Counted from the stretch's first letter, positions 26,501-36,496 are shown. The stretch: 64,000 bases of DNA from JBBQVS01 sp963792705 (GCA_963792705.1 CAWBXD010000011.1:744001-808000), one strand, 5' to 3'. Translations and numbers: made by a program. The notes: a model not told the origin generated them from the sequence alone.

Positions 26501-27794
26501 ATGCTCAACGAGGCATCGATACAGGCGGTCAACGAAGCTACATTCTCGCAGCATTTTGTGAGGCCGTTGTGCGACTCGTATTGTTTCGCCAATCTGCCAG
26601 CGACGATTGAGTTTTTGTTGACGGGCAAGGGGCAAAGCCCCCTGCCACGTGATGTCTTTGGAAGTTTGCCCACGCACTATGATAAAATTGTTTTTTTCTT
26701 TGTCGATGCGTTTGGCTGGCGTTTCTTTGAACGTTACGCCGAAAAGTATGATTTCCTCAAAACAAGTCTGAAACAAGGCACAGTGTCCAAGATCACATCT
26801 CAATTTCCTTCAACAACTGCCGCGCATGTTACCAGTATCCATACAGGTTTGCCCGCTGGTCAGAGTGGCGTGTACGAATGGAACTATTATGAGCCGCTCG
26901 TAGACGCGCTGATCTCTCCCCTGCTCTTCTCGTATGTAGACTATGCGGAGGGCGAGAAATTCAAGCGCGATACCGTGAAGAAAGCCAATATTCCTGCCGA
27001 AGCATTTTTTCCGCACCAGACACTCTATGACAGTCTTAAATTCACAGGGCATCACCTCACATGTCCTACAATTTCAGAACTACACACCCTCCACCTACTC
27101 CGATATTGTGTTTCGTGGAGCGAAGACGCACCCATATGCAAGCATTGAGCAAGCTTTATTTTACCTGTCCGAACTCGTCACGGTTGAGAGTGCGCCGCCC
27201 TCGTACTATTTTGTCTATTTTGACCGCATCGACGCCGCTTGCCACCACTATGGCCCCTCTTCAAAAGAGTTTGAGGTAGAGGTAGACAATTTTTTTAAGG
27301 CCATGCAAGAACTCTTTTATAAAAATATTCAAGGTAAGGCAAAAGATACGTTGATAATTATGACCGCCGATCATGGACAGGTGGAGGTCAACCCTAAGAC
27401 AACCTACTATCTTGACAAGGATTTGCCGGAATGTATACCCTACCTCAAAACAAACCGTCAAGGGCAAATACTTGCACCCGCAGGTTCAGCACGAGACATG
27501 TTTCTTTATGTGGATGAAGAGCATGTTAACGAGGCGGTTGCGTTACTACGCCAAAAGTTAGAGGGACGAGCCGAGGTCTACCCAACACAAGAACTCCTGG
27601 CACAACACTTCTTTGGGCTAGCCGAGCCATCGCCTACCTTTCTAGCACGTCTTGGCAATGTCGTTATTTTACCTTATAAAAACGAGACGGTCTGGTGGAG
27701 TCAGGGCGGAAAATACGAGATGCGTTTCCTCGGTCATCACGGTGGACTAACACGCGAAGAGATGGAAATTCCATTAGTGCTGATGGCGTTGTGA
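26501..27794 (+). pseudogene. alkaline-phosphatase-superfamily phosphodiesterase, one frameshift
   Basis: The span would give about 430 residues. The first frame runs from the ATG at 26501 (GGAG upstream; a start 19 codons earlier is possible) to HQTLYDSLK near 27040. The second frame resumes SQGITSHVLQFQNY and runs to the stop, so one base must be skipped. Metal and nucleophile residues of the phosphodiesterase/nucleotide pyrophosphatase fold are retained: FFFVDAFGWRFF, the threonine-rich FPSTTAAHVTSIHTG, DRIDAACHHYG, MTADHGQVE and FLGHHGGL. Such enzymes hydrolyse phosphodiesters with two metal ions. The PaaK-like ligase gene follows by 45 nt, so both likely act on one pathway. Confidence 0.75.
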
Positions 27795-27839
27795 TGCCAC
27801 CGTCACTCATGGAAATATTTATAATAAGGAGCACTTGTC

Positions 27840-29231
27840 ATGACTACACAAGAGGTAACATCGCAGATTGACCTTCTTTGCCGTAGCAAGGAGGAGATAC
27901 GCGCGATTCAGGACGCACGTTTTCAGCATCAAATCGCGCTCTGCTTCAAAGCACATCCCCACTATCAGGAGGTATTCACCCGTCTGCACCTTACTCCCGA
28001 CGACTTCAAAACGCTTGACGACCTGCACAAGTTGCCCGTCACTACAAAGCAAGACTATATGAAAAACCCGCAAGCCTTTCGGTTGAACGCATTGCCGGAA
28101 TTTCTGCCACAAGAGCGTATTCTGTGGGATGTGAGCTATACAACCGGTACAACGTCGGGTATGCCAACGCCGTTTTTTAACACGACACATGATTATTTTG
28201 CTACGCTCGAACATCTAAAACGCCTGTGTGACATTGTTGGAATCGTAGAGACTGATACCGTGATGAATCTCTTTCCGCTTACTCCTGTGCCGCACATCGG
28301 TTTTTTACGTACTCGTGATTATGGCGCGATTGTAGGTGCGGCAGTGGTCAACGCGCTAACTGGCACGCCCTATCCCGCCTACCCTATACATCGGCGTTTG
28401 GATGACGCGGTACGTATGGTCGAGCGACACAAGGGGACAGTGCTTAGTGGTATCGTGAGTTATGTGAGGCGGGTCGTCATGCGTGCGGAGGAACTTGGGG
28501 CAGACTTTTCGCATGTACGCCTCGTGTCAGCACTTGGCGAACCATGTCCACGCGGAATGCGTGACGACATGCGACATCGACTTGTAAGGTTGGGCGCAAA
28601 CGCTTCCGAACTGGTCATAGGCAATTCGCTCGGCTTTACTGAGATGCAGGGAAGTACAGGCGAATGTGTCGAGATGGGTGGAGGTCATAATCCTGCGCCC
28701 GATCAATTCTATTTCCAGGTTGTCGATGAGCAAACTCACAACCCACTGCCCGATGGTGAACGCGGCCTCTTCACTGTGACGCATTTAGATAGACGTGGAA
28801 CGGTGCTGTTGCGCTATATTACTGGTGACTTGAACGCAATTAGCAATGAGACCTGTCCCCATTGCGGACGACAAGGACCACGCGTTGTCACTAACACCAT
28901 TCGTACTGCTGATTTAGTCAAGCTCAAAGGGACACTAATCAACCCCGATTTTATCAAGGAGGCAATCGCCACCGTCGATGGCATCGAAGAATATCAAATT
29001 GTCTTCACCAAAGAACACCCTGATGATCCCTACTCTAGCGATAAGTTGCTCCTACGTGTTGCCAGCCAACCCGATCAGCAAGAACGCGTCAAAACACAAC
29101 TGATTGCAAAGGTTGCGGAAGCTGCCGAGATGCGTCCAACCATCGAATTTGTCGGCATGAGTGACATCTTCGATCCAGCCAAAACGCTCAAGTCCACAAG
29201 AGTCGTGGATGTGCGTCCTGTGGAACAATGA
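27840..29231 (+). CDS. PaaK-like adenylate-forming ligase (phenylacetate-CoA ligase family)
   Basis: 463 residues. The P-loop-like motif YTTGTTSGMPTP (about residue 100) and the adenylate motif region LRYITGDLNAI are those of the phenylacetate-CoA ligase branch of AMP-binding enzymes. CPHCGRQGPR (about 340) is the small cysteine pair seen in this branch. The C-terminal AMP-binding subdomain is complete. It would activate a carboxylic acid as an acyl-adenylate and probably pass it to CoA. The acid is unknown, and no phenylacetate catabolic genes are nearby. AAGGAG precedes the ATG. It is the second gene after the phosphodiesterase. Confidence 0.88.
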   Translation: MTTQEVTSQIDLLCRSKEEIRAIQDARFQHQIALCFKAHPHYQEVFTRLHLTPDDFKTLDDLHKLPVTTKQDYMKNPQAFRLNALPEFLPQERILWDVSYTTGTTSGMPTPFFNTTHDYFATLEHLKRLCDIVGIVETDTVMNLFPLTPVPHIGFLRTRDYGAIVGAAVVNALTGTPYPAYPIHRRLDDAVRMVERHKGTVLSGIVSYVRRVVMRAEELGADFSHVRLVSALGEPCPRGMRDDMRHRLVRLGANASELVIGNSLGFTEMQGSTGECVEMGGGHNPAPDQFYFQVVDEQTHNPLPDGERGLFTVTHLDRRGTVLLRYITGDLNAISNETCPHCGRQGPRVVTNTIRTADLVKLKGTLINPDFIKEAIATVDGIEEYQIVFTKEHPDDPYSSDKLLLRVASQPDQQERVKTQLIAKVAEAAEMRPTIEFVGMSDIFDPAKTLKSTRVVDVRPVEQ

Positions 29232-29233
29232 TA

Positions 29234-29298
29234 TATCAATAGGTATAAAATGCAGGATTGACACGTTGTGTCAATCCTGCATTTTATACCTATTGATA
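29234..29298. terminator. 31-bp perfect inverted repeat between convergent genes
   Basis: Arms 29234-29264 and 29268-29298 are perfectly complementary around a 3-nt loop; AATTTTTT follows on the plus strand. It separates the ligase from the convergent ABC permease and should work in both directions. Confidence 0.85.
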
Positions 29299-29303
29299 AT
29301 TTT

Positions 29304-32051
29304 TTACTCGTAACGCAACACTTCTAATGGGCGTACTCGGACAGCACCCCATGCAACAAGTGCGGCAGTCAACATAGCGAGTGCTGCTGAGCCGGCGATA
29401 AGCGCGAGGGCGATACCACTGTTGACACCAAATTCGGACTTGAAGAGGAATGTTCCGAGCAGACTTGTCACAAGCGTCACCAACAACACCGCGAGCAATG
29501 CGCCGATGCCACCGACCAGACCATTCTCGATGAGCACTTCACTCAAGATGGTTCCACTGGTGTAGCCTACTGATTTCAGAATACCAAGTTCGCGTCGGCG
29601 TTCCAACATCGCCAACGCAACCGCGTTAGCAATAATGATGATACCTGCTAACAGCGAGAGCGAGGCAATCGTGGTCAGCGTCAACAGAATGTCATTCAAG
29701 AACTGATTGACGATATTGCCAATATTCGCAAGGTTGACGACGAACGCATTCGGCACCGTATTACCGATTACATCAACGGCCTGGCTCACCTTTGCCGGGT
29801 CAATCTTCATGTAAAACACCGATTGATTGAGTCCTGCTGGACTAAGAGCTTTTACCGCATCGGCTGAGCCAAGGATAGGATACAGATTCGACCCCAACGA
29901 TAACTGTTGATACGACCCGACGATGGTTAGCGTTTTCTCTGTGCGACGGTCAAGGCTTGCGAAAGTGATCGTGTCGCCTATCTTCAAATGTAGAGGGTCC
30001 TCCGCGAGCAACTGGTAATTCACCAGGATGTTGTTTGTACCAGCATCGGCCGAGGTAAGGTTGCGTCCATTCTTAATCGTCAGATTTTGCGTGCTGGGCA
30101 ACTGGTTGTTGCCGAGATCATAGCCCTCGATACCACTTAGGAAGTAGAGAGTGCCGCCACGCCCCAGGTTTGTTGTCGATGCCTTCGAGTCATCTTTTGG
30201 CAGAAGCGACAGGATTGGTGTGCCGTTGATAGACACAGGTGCCAGTGTCGCCAGATTTCTCTGCTGCGAGACGGACAGGCCAGGAAGGGCATGCAGCTTG
30301 TTATGTAAAGCGGCAGTATCATTGCCCGACGTAATAGAGATCACGTTAAAGTTCAAGGCTGTGGCGAGAACGCCATTAATTTTGTCGCGCAAGTCCTGTC
30401 CTAATACCAGGATCAAGCCAATTGTGAAGACACCTACGAATAGGGCAAGCATCGTAGTAGCAGTACGTCCCTGTGTGCGTCCAAGATTGCGGAAAGCCAT
30501 CTTTGTTGTCGCCTTCGCTGGACGTGGCAAAAACATAATGATCAGTCCTAGTAGAGACACAACAATGAGCAAAACGCTGAAAGTAAGCGAGAACTTATAG
30601 AGCAGGGCCGCAATCGCTAACCCGATCACCACAAGGCCAAGCAACCAGATGTTGAACTTTTCAGGCACAGGTAACTTGCTCACAAGGAAAATGATCAGTA
30701 CCAGGAATAGACTCAGCAGGCCCAGGAAGATGAAGGTACCGTAGACCGAGACCAGACCCAGGAAGACATTGTTATTCAGAATGACGATTGCCAGACCACA
30801 GAACAGTACAGAGAGGACGGCGAGTAAGCCGATGGTAAGAAACACACTACCCACTCCTGCCCCTTCCGGCACATCGCGGATAACATTCAACGGGCGAATA
30901 TTGGCAGCCTGCACGATAGGCAAAAGACCAAAAATCAATGCCGTCACAAGTCCGATGAGCACACCCCCAACAATGGTGAGCGGGTCAAGCGTAAAGGGAA
31001 TATTCAGGCCAAATGTCTGCTGCACAAGGTTGCGTACAAGATAGCTTACACCCGTTGCGGCCGCTGAACCAATCACGCCACCTGTGAGGCCAAGCAAGCC
31101 AGCTTCCAAACCAAACAACAGGTAGAGATCAAAGCGACGATAGCCCGTCGTCTTGAGCATGGCAATCTCGGTCTTGCGACGTGACAACAAAACCTGCATC
31201 GTGTTGACAATACCAATGCCACCAATCAGAAGTGCAAGCAGTCCAGAGATTTCCAGGAAGTTTCGGATATTATCAACCGAAGCTTGCTGCTGCTTCAATG
31301 CACTAGCGGCAGTCTGTGAGGTCGAGATGGGAAATTTACCCTGGATTTCCTTCGCCACACTGTCGGCCTGTGCAGGTGTCGAGGTCGAGACATCCACAGT
31401 GTCATAGGTCACAGCTTCTTTTGGCGCGGCGGCCTTATAATCATTTATTGAGACCAGGACAACACTACCCGCCTGTGTCAGTACGCCTGTCTCGGAGACA
31501 ATACCAACTATTTTAGCGTGAATGGTGCGCCCGCTTGCCTGCTGTGATGAGGCATGAATATCAATAGCATCGCCAACTTTTTTATGATACTGATTGGCGA
31601 ACGGAACAGTAACAATCACCTGATTGTTTTTGAGCAGATTCGATATTTTGCCATTGGTTGGATTAGTAAATGTCGGTGGCGTCACCACTGGATAGGTCGC
31701 AGGATTCACAGCTTGCAACGTAAAACTTTGTCGTGTCGAACTGTTCAGCGTGACTCTACCAGTCGCGTTGACGATAGGTGTATAGTCAGTGATTTTATTA
31801 TTTGACTTGAGTGTATTAAAGTAGGACAGGTCGTCCTGCGTAAAGGGCTGATTCGACGACGTGACGGAAATGTCGCCACCATTGGCATCGCGTACATTGC
31901 TATTGAAGGCACCATTAATCATGAGGCCAACAAGCTGCAAGGCCACAATCGCCATCACACCAACGGCGACACAAAAGATTGCCAAAAGTGTGCGTTGCCC
32001 ACCTCGGAACAGCGAACGCGTCGTATAGTTAAAGTACATCGAGGTCTTCAT
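29304..32051 (-). CDS. FtsX-like ABC transporter permease, two-domain type
   Basis: 915 residues. The layout is one N-terminal helix and an extracytoplasmic MacB-type domain (about 40-260). Then three helices around LLIGGIGIVNTMQVLLSRRK, a hydrophobic middle, and a second half repeating the plan, ending IIIIANAVALAMLERRRELG and four terminal helices. This duplicated FtsX arrangement is typical of Gram-positive-type lipoprotein or peptide exporters. It overlaps the ATPase gene stop by one base (TAATG), so the two are translated as a pair. Substrate unknown. Confidence 0.92.
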   Translation of the reverse strand: MKTSMYFNYTTRSLFRGGQRTLLAIFCVAVGVMAIVALQLVGLMINGAFNSNVRDANGGDISVTSSNQPFTQDDLSYFNTLKSNNKITDYTPIVNATGRVTLNSSTRQSFTLQAVNPATYPVVTPPTFTNPTNGKISNLLKNNQVIVTVPFANQYHKKVGDAIDIHASSQQASGRTIHAKIVGIVSETGVLTQAGSVVLVSINDYKAAAPKEAVTYDTVDVSTSTPAQADSVAKEIQGKFPISTSQTAASALKQQQASVDNIRNFLEISGLLALLIGGIGIVNTMQVLLSRRKTEIAMLKTTGYRRFDLYLLFGLEAGLLGLTGGVIGSAAATGVSYLVRNLVQQTFGLNIPFTLDPLTIVGGVLIGLVTALIFGLLPIVQAANIRPLNVIRDVPEGAGVGSVFLTIGLLAVLSVLFCGLAIVILNNNVFLGLVSVYGTFIFLGLLSLFLVLIIFLVSKLPVPEKFNIWLLGLVVIGLAIAALLYKFSLTFSVLLIVVSLLGLIIMFLPRPAKATTKMAFRNLGRTQGRTATTMLALFVGVFTIGLILVLGQDLRDKINGVLATALNFNVISITSGNDTAALHNKLHALPGLSVSQQRNLATLAPVSINGTPILSLLPKDDSKASTTNLGRGGTLYFLSGIEGYDLGNNQLPSTQNLTIKNGRNLTSADAGTNNILVNYQLLAEDPLHLKIGDTITFASLDRRTEKTLTIVGSYQQLSLGSNLYPILGSADAVKALSPAGLNQSVFYMKIDPAKVSQAVDVIGNTVPNAFVVNLANIGNIVNQFLNDILLTLTTIASLSLLAGIIIIANAVALAMLERRRELGILKSVGYTSGTILSEVLIENGLVGGIGALLAVLLVTLVTSLLGTFLFKSEFGVNSGIALALIAGSAALAMLTAALVAWGAVRVRPLEVLRYE

Positions 32052-32815
32052 TACTGCGTAATTCTCCCACCCGTGTTGTCGATGGAAGCGATCAAACCAT
32101 CGACGATACGAATGGCTCGATCAGCATGGCGTGCGACTTCAGGGTCATGTGTAGCGATGATAAAGGTTTTGCCTGTGCGGTCGCGCAGGTCGGCAATAAG
32201 TTTAAGCACATTTTCGCCATTCTTGGCGTCAAGGTTTCCAGTTGGCTCGTCGGCAATCACAAATGCGGGGTCGGTTGCCAATGAACGCGCAATAGCGACA
32301 CGCTGTTGCTCACCACCGGAAAGCTGGCTTGGGCGGTGTGAGAGGCGATGCGATAGGCCAACAAGCGTAAGCAATTCTTTAGCTCGTGTCGATGGAAGGC
32401 CCTTGTGTTTGCCAACATAAAGAGGGACTTCAACATTTTCCTGCGCGGTCAGCGTTGGAATCAAATTATATGCCTGGAACACCATACCAATTTTGTTGTT
32501 TCGCACCGAGGCCAGTCGGCCCTCGCCCATACGTGTAATGTCTACTCCGTCAATTAACACCTGCCCATCGGTAGGATTATCAAGGCCCGCAATGATGCCA
32601 AGCAGAGTACTCTTACCGGAACCGGAAGGCCCCACAATAGAAACAAATTCGCCATTCAAAATCTGAAAACTGATGCCCTTAAGGATGTCGATACGCTCAC
32701 GACCAAGGGGTAAACTCTTCGTGATATTGCGTACATCCATAACAACCTTGCGGTTGGAATCAAGCGTGGGCGTAGTTGCATACTCTGACCCCTGCATCGT
32801 TTTTATATCTTCCAT
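32051..32815 (-). CDS. ABC transporter ATP-binding protein (MacB/LolD type)
   Basis: 254 residues. Walker A GPSGSGKSTLL, signature LSGGEQQRVAIARSL, Walker B FVIADEPTGNLD and the switch histidine in IIATHDPEV are all present. The IAGLDNPTDGQVLIDGVDIT segment is standard for this exporter group. It powers the two-domain FtsX permease encoded immediately downstream. A short non-conserved N-terminal extension of about 25 residues precedes the fold. Confidence 0.95.
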   Translation of the reverse strand: MEDIKTMQGSEYATTPTLDSNRKVVMDVRNITKSLPLGRERIDILKGISFQILNGEFVSIVGPSGSGKSTLLGIIAGLDNPTDGQVLIDGVDITRMGEGRLASVRNNKIGMVFQAYNLIPTLTAQENVEVPLYVGKHKGLPSTRAKELLTLVGLSHRLSHRPSQLSGGEQQRVAIARSLATDPAFVIADEPTGNLDAKNGENVLKLIADLRDRTGKTFIIATHDPEVARHADRAIRIVDGLIASIDNTGGRITQ

Positions 32816-32951
32816 AATGAAACAGAACTCCTTCTTCTCTCGTCAATTGTTCGTATCTTCTATCTATAAACACACTTTTATGTATGACGCTGTATCATAG
32901 CGAGTCGTATATAGACCAAAACCAAGGCATCTCCTTGTTGGTACTTTCACC

Positions 32952-33144
32952 AGTAGAGGTTTTGGTAGGCACGACGAAATGCCTGTAGGGACCGCTTCAT
33001 CGCGTCCTTGTCGGCGGTGGATTGCCACCAGGACGCGATGAAGCGGTCCCTACCAACAGCGTCTCCGCATTCTTTCATCAAACCGCATTATCAGTCCCTA
33101 CCAAACATCCCTTCGTTTCTTCCCAAAAACCCTACTGTTGAAAG
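32952..33144. repeat. palindromic repeat, family A, nested or chimeric copy
   Basis: An intact 69-nt hairpin (32985-33053, stem core GCTTCATCGCG, loop containing GGCGGTGGATTGCCACC) is followed by a second right-hand end. That end has ATCAGTCCCTACCAAACATC and then TTCTTCCCAAAAACCCTACTG, ending GTTGAAAG. It therefore looks like a newer hairpin within or beside an older element that lost its left arm. Confidence 0.8.
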
Positions 33145-33430
33145 CTGGGTGGACAAATAAGACCTTATATCTAGCATACTAACCTACACATAGCTACGTA
33201 ATGAAACAACGAAGGTTGTAGTCCTCTTCCTGATTGAACGTGTATAAACGTGTTTCATCAAAAGGTACAAAATATAAGAAAATACTTAGGTTCTGAGTCG
33301 TGTATATGCAATATGAAGCAACTATGCTATACTGCACTCGACAATTATGGCAGAATGCCACGTTCCTCATAAGGGACGTTCTTCATTGCGCCCAAAGAAG
33401 AAGACGGGCAATTCAGTTATGTAGTAGTCT
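33145..33430. other. gene-free stretch between two palindromic repeats
   Basis: No reading frame of note. It is AT-rich with a short GGACGTTCTT/AAGAACGTCC-like inverted pair (CACGTTCCTCATAAGGGACG, around 33360). It is part of the 900-nt region between the ABC ATPase and secD that is mostly repeats. Confidence 0.4.
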
Positions 33431-33598
33431 ACCAATCTTCGATTGATGGATGTCGTAGGGACCACATTTATGGCGTCCGAGGCGCAATTCATTGCGCGAG
33501 TTCCCTGGTGTCAAGCGTAATGGAGAGGATCTCGCCCAATGAATTGGGCGTGGACGTCATAAATGTGGTCCCTACGAATTTATCAATCGAAGATTGGT
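33431..33598. repeat. palindromic repeat, family B, most complete copy
   Basis: Outer arms ACCAATCTTCGATTGAT and ATCAATCGAAGATTGGT enclose a core 33455-33575 (GTAGGGACCACATTTATGGC and its inverse). Inside lie two small hairpins, GCGCAATTCATTGCGC and CGCCCAATGAATTGGGCG. About 168 bp in all, like the complete family A unit. Confidence 0.9.
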
Positions 33599-33605
33599 GA
33601 GCGAG

Positions 33606-33672
33606 TAAGGACCAATGTATCGCGTCCTATGTGGCAAGTAAGTATGTATAAGGACGCTATAAGCTAGTCCAT
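33606..33672. repeat. degraded family A repeat
   Basis: TAAGGACCAATGTATCGCGT and, about 30 nt on, AAGGACGCTATAAGCTAGTC match the two arms of family A with several substitutions. It directly follows the family B copy, about 50 nt before secD. Confidence 0.65.
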
Positions 33673-33721
33673 ACATAAGCATTTGTAAGTTAGTTAATCA
33701 TGGTGAGAGGAAATAATACTT

Positions 33722-35125
33722 ATGCGGCGAGGAACACTCACACTCCTCTTCTTCATTATCTTGTTGGCGGTGGGCGCATCATATGTCATATTTTGGCCCA
33801 ACCCGGATGCGAAGACAGGTCAGGCGTTTCACGGCATTTCTAACCCATTTACCTTTAAGCAGGGGTTGGATTTACAGGGCGGTGTGCGCGTCCTGCTCGT
33901 ACCATCAAACGGTCAGAATCCTACTTCTGATGAAATTGAAAACACACGTACACAGATCGAGAATCGCGTCAATGGCGGTCTCGGCGTCAACGAACCAAGT
34001 ATTCGTACACAGCAAACCGCTGGCAAATACAGTATTGCCGTTGAGTTGCCTGGCTTAAATGGTGGCAACCAGCAGCAGCAGATCGAAACACTCTTGAAGA
34101 GCGGTGTGCTTGAGTTTTGGGATACTGGCACGACCAGTGTGCCAGCAGGCTCAGCATTTGATCCCACTCAATACGCGACGAGCAACGGTGGCACAAAACC
34201 ACTCTTTACCGGTAAAGACCTGGACCCCAACCAACTGAGTGTTGGTCAGAATTCACAAACTGGCGGCACTGGCTACGTCATTAACTTTGGTATGCAAGGC
34301 GCGGCCTTCGGACGATTGGGCGATTTTACGAAAGCACATATCGGAGACTACTTTACAATCACTCTGGATAGACAGGTCGTTTCTTCGCCAGTTCTCCAAA
34401 CACAACTTCCTGGTACGGGTCAGATTACGGGTAATTTTACTCTCGATCAGGCAACTCAACTCGTGAACGTGCTCAAATACGGTGCGCTCCCTGTGCCACT
34501 GCAAATAGCAAGTTTTGAGACCGTTTCGCCAACTCTCGGTCAGGATGCGATTAACCGTAGCATTATCGCGGCTATCATTGGACTCAGTATTGTGGTCCTA
34601 TTCATGCTGCTTTACTATCGCTTGCCTGGAGTACTGGCAGACGTAGCACTCATGCTCTATGCCGCCTTCACGCTTGCCATCTTCAAACTTCTCGGTGTTA
34701 CACTCACGTTGGCTGGTATCGCAGGTTTTGTGCTTTCAATTGGTATGGCGGTAGACGCGAACATCCTGATTTTTGAGCGTATCAAAGAAGAGTTACGCGC
34801 AGGTCGGTTGCTCTCTTCAGCAATTGATATTGGTTGGAGACGCGCATGGCCCTCGATCCGCGACTCAAATATCTCGACGCTTATTACCTGTGCGGTGCTG
34901 TTCTTCTTTGGCAGCAACTTTAGTGCAAGCATCATCGTTGGCTTTGCCTCGACGCTATTCCTGGGTGTTGTCGTGAGTATGTTTACGGCGGTTGTCGTCA
35001 CGCGCACCTTGCTGAACTTGCTTATCCCAACGGGCGTTGTCAACCATCCCGCGTTGTTTGGACTGCCTACTGGCTCAATTGCCACTGCCACCTCATCGTT
35101 GGCACGGCGAAATAGTGCAGTGTAG
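33722..35125 (+). CDS. secD: protein translocase subunit SecD
   Basis: 467 residues. An N-terminal helix is followed by GLDLQGGVRVLL (the conserved SecD start of P1). A large extracytoplasmic domain follows, then helices 2-6 with VVLFMLLYYRLPG, SIGMAVDANILIFERIKEEL and the terminal helices. SecD with SecF pulls exported proteins across the membrane using the proton or sodium gradient. It is shorter than enterobacterial SecD, as is usual for Gram-positive-type forms. secF follows after 11 nt in the same transcript. Confidence 0.95.
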   Translation: MRRGTLTLLFFIILLAVGASYVIFWPNPDAKTGQAFHGISNPFTFKQGLDLQGGVRVLLVPSNGQNPTSDEIENTRTQIENRVNGGLGVNEPSIRTQQTAGKYSIAVELPGLNGGNQQQQIETLLKSGVLEFWDTGTTSVPAGSAFDPTQYATSNGGTKPLFTGKDLDPNQLSVGQNSQTGGTGYVINFGMQGAAFGRLGDFTKAHIGDYFTITLDRQVVSSPVLQTQLPGTGQITGNFTLDQATQLVNVLKYGALPVPLQIASFETVSPTLGQDAINRSIIAAIIGLSIVVLFMLLYYRLPGVLADVALMLYAAFTLAIFKLLGVTLTLAGIAGFVLSIGMAVDANILIFERIKEELRAGRLLSSAIDIGWRRAWPSIRDSNISTLITCAVLFFFGSNFSASIIVGFASTLFLGVVVSMFTAVVVTRTLLNLLIPTGVVNHPALFGLPTGSIATATSSLARRNSAV

Positions 35126-35136
35126 AGGAGTATGTT

Positions 35137-36489
35137 GTGTTTAATCTCGTAAAATATCGTTGGGTATTCATTATCATTTCGCTTGTGGTCATCGTGCCAG
35201 GGCTAATCTCGCTCATCTTCACGGGCCTCAATGTGGGTATTGACTTCCGTAGTGGTGCTACCATTGACTTGCGTCCACAAAAGCCGTTGAAGGTCGGACA
35301 GGTACAAGCGGCCCTCAAGTCGCTCAACTTGGCGGATCTACAGGTTGTGCTTGGCGATGCAGGTACTAGCGCAACACAAGCAGGGAATAAAATTGTTTGG
35401 GTGCGCCTCAATACACAAATCGATGGAACCGTACAAGACGCAATTACTACAGCGATACAAAATAAGTATGGTAGCGCGGTCAAACCACCAGCGTATTCCG
35501 ATCTCCCTGGTCCTGATGGGAAACTCTTCACGCTGGTCACGCTCACAGGTTTTACTAATACACCTCAGTTGAGCGATATACAGACAACACTTGCCAAGTT
35601 GCCAAACACAGGAAGCACTGGAACGACGGTTGCTACTGGGACAACACCTACCACGACAACAGGGACACCAGTTGCCAAGGGAACACCTACAGCAACAAGC
35701 ACTCCGGTAGCTTCAGGTACACCTGTCAGTATTGTGAATGTACAGCAAGGTGGCACAACCCAAATCGTGAGCCTTGCAACAACAACAACCATTGGTGAGA
35801 AAGACCTGCCAAGAGTGTATGGAGCGTTGTTGAATAACGCTGGCTCATATGTTGCACTGAACGGAAACTACGAAGTGAGTCCATCGGTTGCGAGTGACAC
35901 CATCCGCAACTCTATCTTCGCAGTCCTAGCAGCATCGATACTGATTCTGCTTTACATCTCGTTCGCGTTCCGCAAGGTATCAAAACCCTGGCGTTATGGC
36001 GCATGTGCAATTATCGCCTTGCTACATGACGTGTTGGTAGTGGTTGGTATCTTCTCAATTCTGGGTTGGGCCTTACATATTCAGATAGACTCTCTGTTTA
36101 TCACCGCCTTGCTGACGGTCGTTGGTTTCTCGGTTCACGACACCATTGTGGTGTTCGACCGTATCCGCGAGAATATGCAGCGTCGTACCTCTGAAAGCTT
36201 CGACGAGGTGGTAAACGCGAGCCTTGTGCAGACATTGGCCCGTTCGCTGAATACATCGTTGACGGTTATCTTCACCTTGAGCGCGTTAACACTTTTTGGC
36301 GGCACAGGCAGTGTGCATAACTTCACACTTGCCCTGCTGATTGGTATCGTGAGCGGAACCTACTCATCCATCTTCAACGCCAGTATGTTACTGGTCATGT
36401 GGGAGAAAGGCGAGTTGAGTTTCGGTCGTCGCAAACCTGTTGATGGTCCAAAAGTTGGCGAACGCGAGTTTGCACGAGCACGAGGATAA
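35137..36489 (+). CDS. secF: protein translocase subunit SecF
   Basis: 450 residues, starting at a GTG with AGAGGAG upstream. GLNVGIDFRSGATIDLR is the SecF-specific version of the first conserved motif. Helices 2-6 include VGFSVHDTIVVFDRIREN and NTSLTVIFTLSAL. The protein is about 100-150 residues longer than typical SecF. The extra length is largely a Thr/Pro/Gly-rich segment (about residues 160-205, with units such as GTPVAKGTPTATSTPVASGT) inside the extracytoplasmic domain. Works with SecD. A hairpin terminator follows. Confidence 0.95.
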   Translation: MFNLVKYRWVFIIISLVVIVPGLISLIFTGLNVGIDFRSGATIDLRPQKPLKVGQVQAALKSLNLADLQVVLGDAGTSATQAGNKIVWVRLNTQIDGTVQDAITTAIQNKYGSAVKPPAYSDLPGPDGKLFTLVTLTGFTNTPQLSDIQTTLAKLPNTGSTGTTVATGTTPTTTTGTPVAKGTPTATSTPVASGTPVSIVNVQQGGTTQIVSLATTTTIGEKDLPRVYGALLNNAGSYVALNGNYEVSPSVASDTIRNSIFAVLAASILILLYISFAFRKVSKPWRYGACAIIALLHDVLVVVGIFSILGWALHIQIDSLFITALLTVVGFSVHDTIVVFDRIRENMQRRTSESFDEVVNASLVQTLARSLNTSLTVIFTLSALTLFGGTGSVHNFTLALLIGIVSGTYSSIFNASMLLVMWEKGELSFGRRKPVDGPKVGEREFARARG

Positions 36490-36496
36490 ATAGTAG

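Noticed and set aside
26501..27794. PglZ-type phosphatase of a BREX or similar defence system
   Set aside because: The fold is related but there is no BrxC, PglX or other BREX gene nearby; the neighbour is an acyl-activating ligase, and the restriction locus is 13 kb away.
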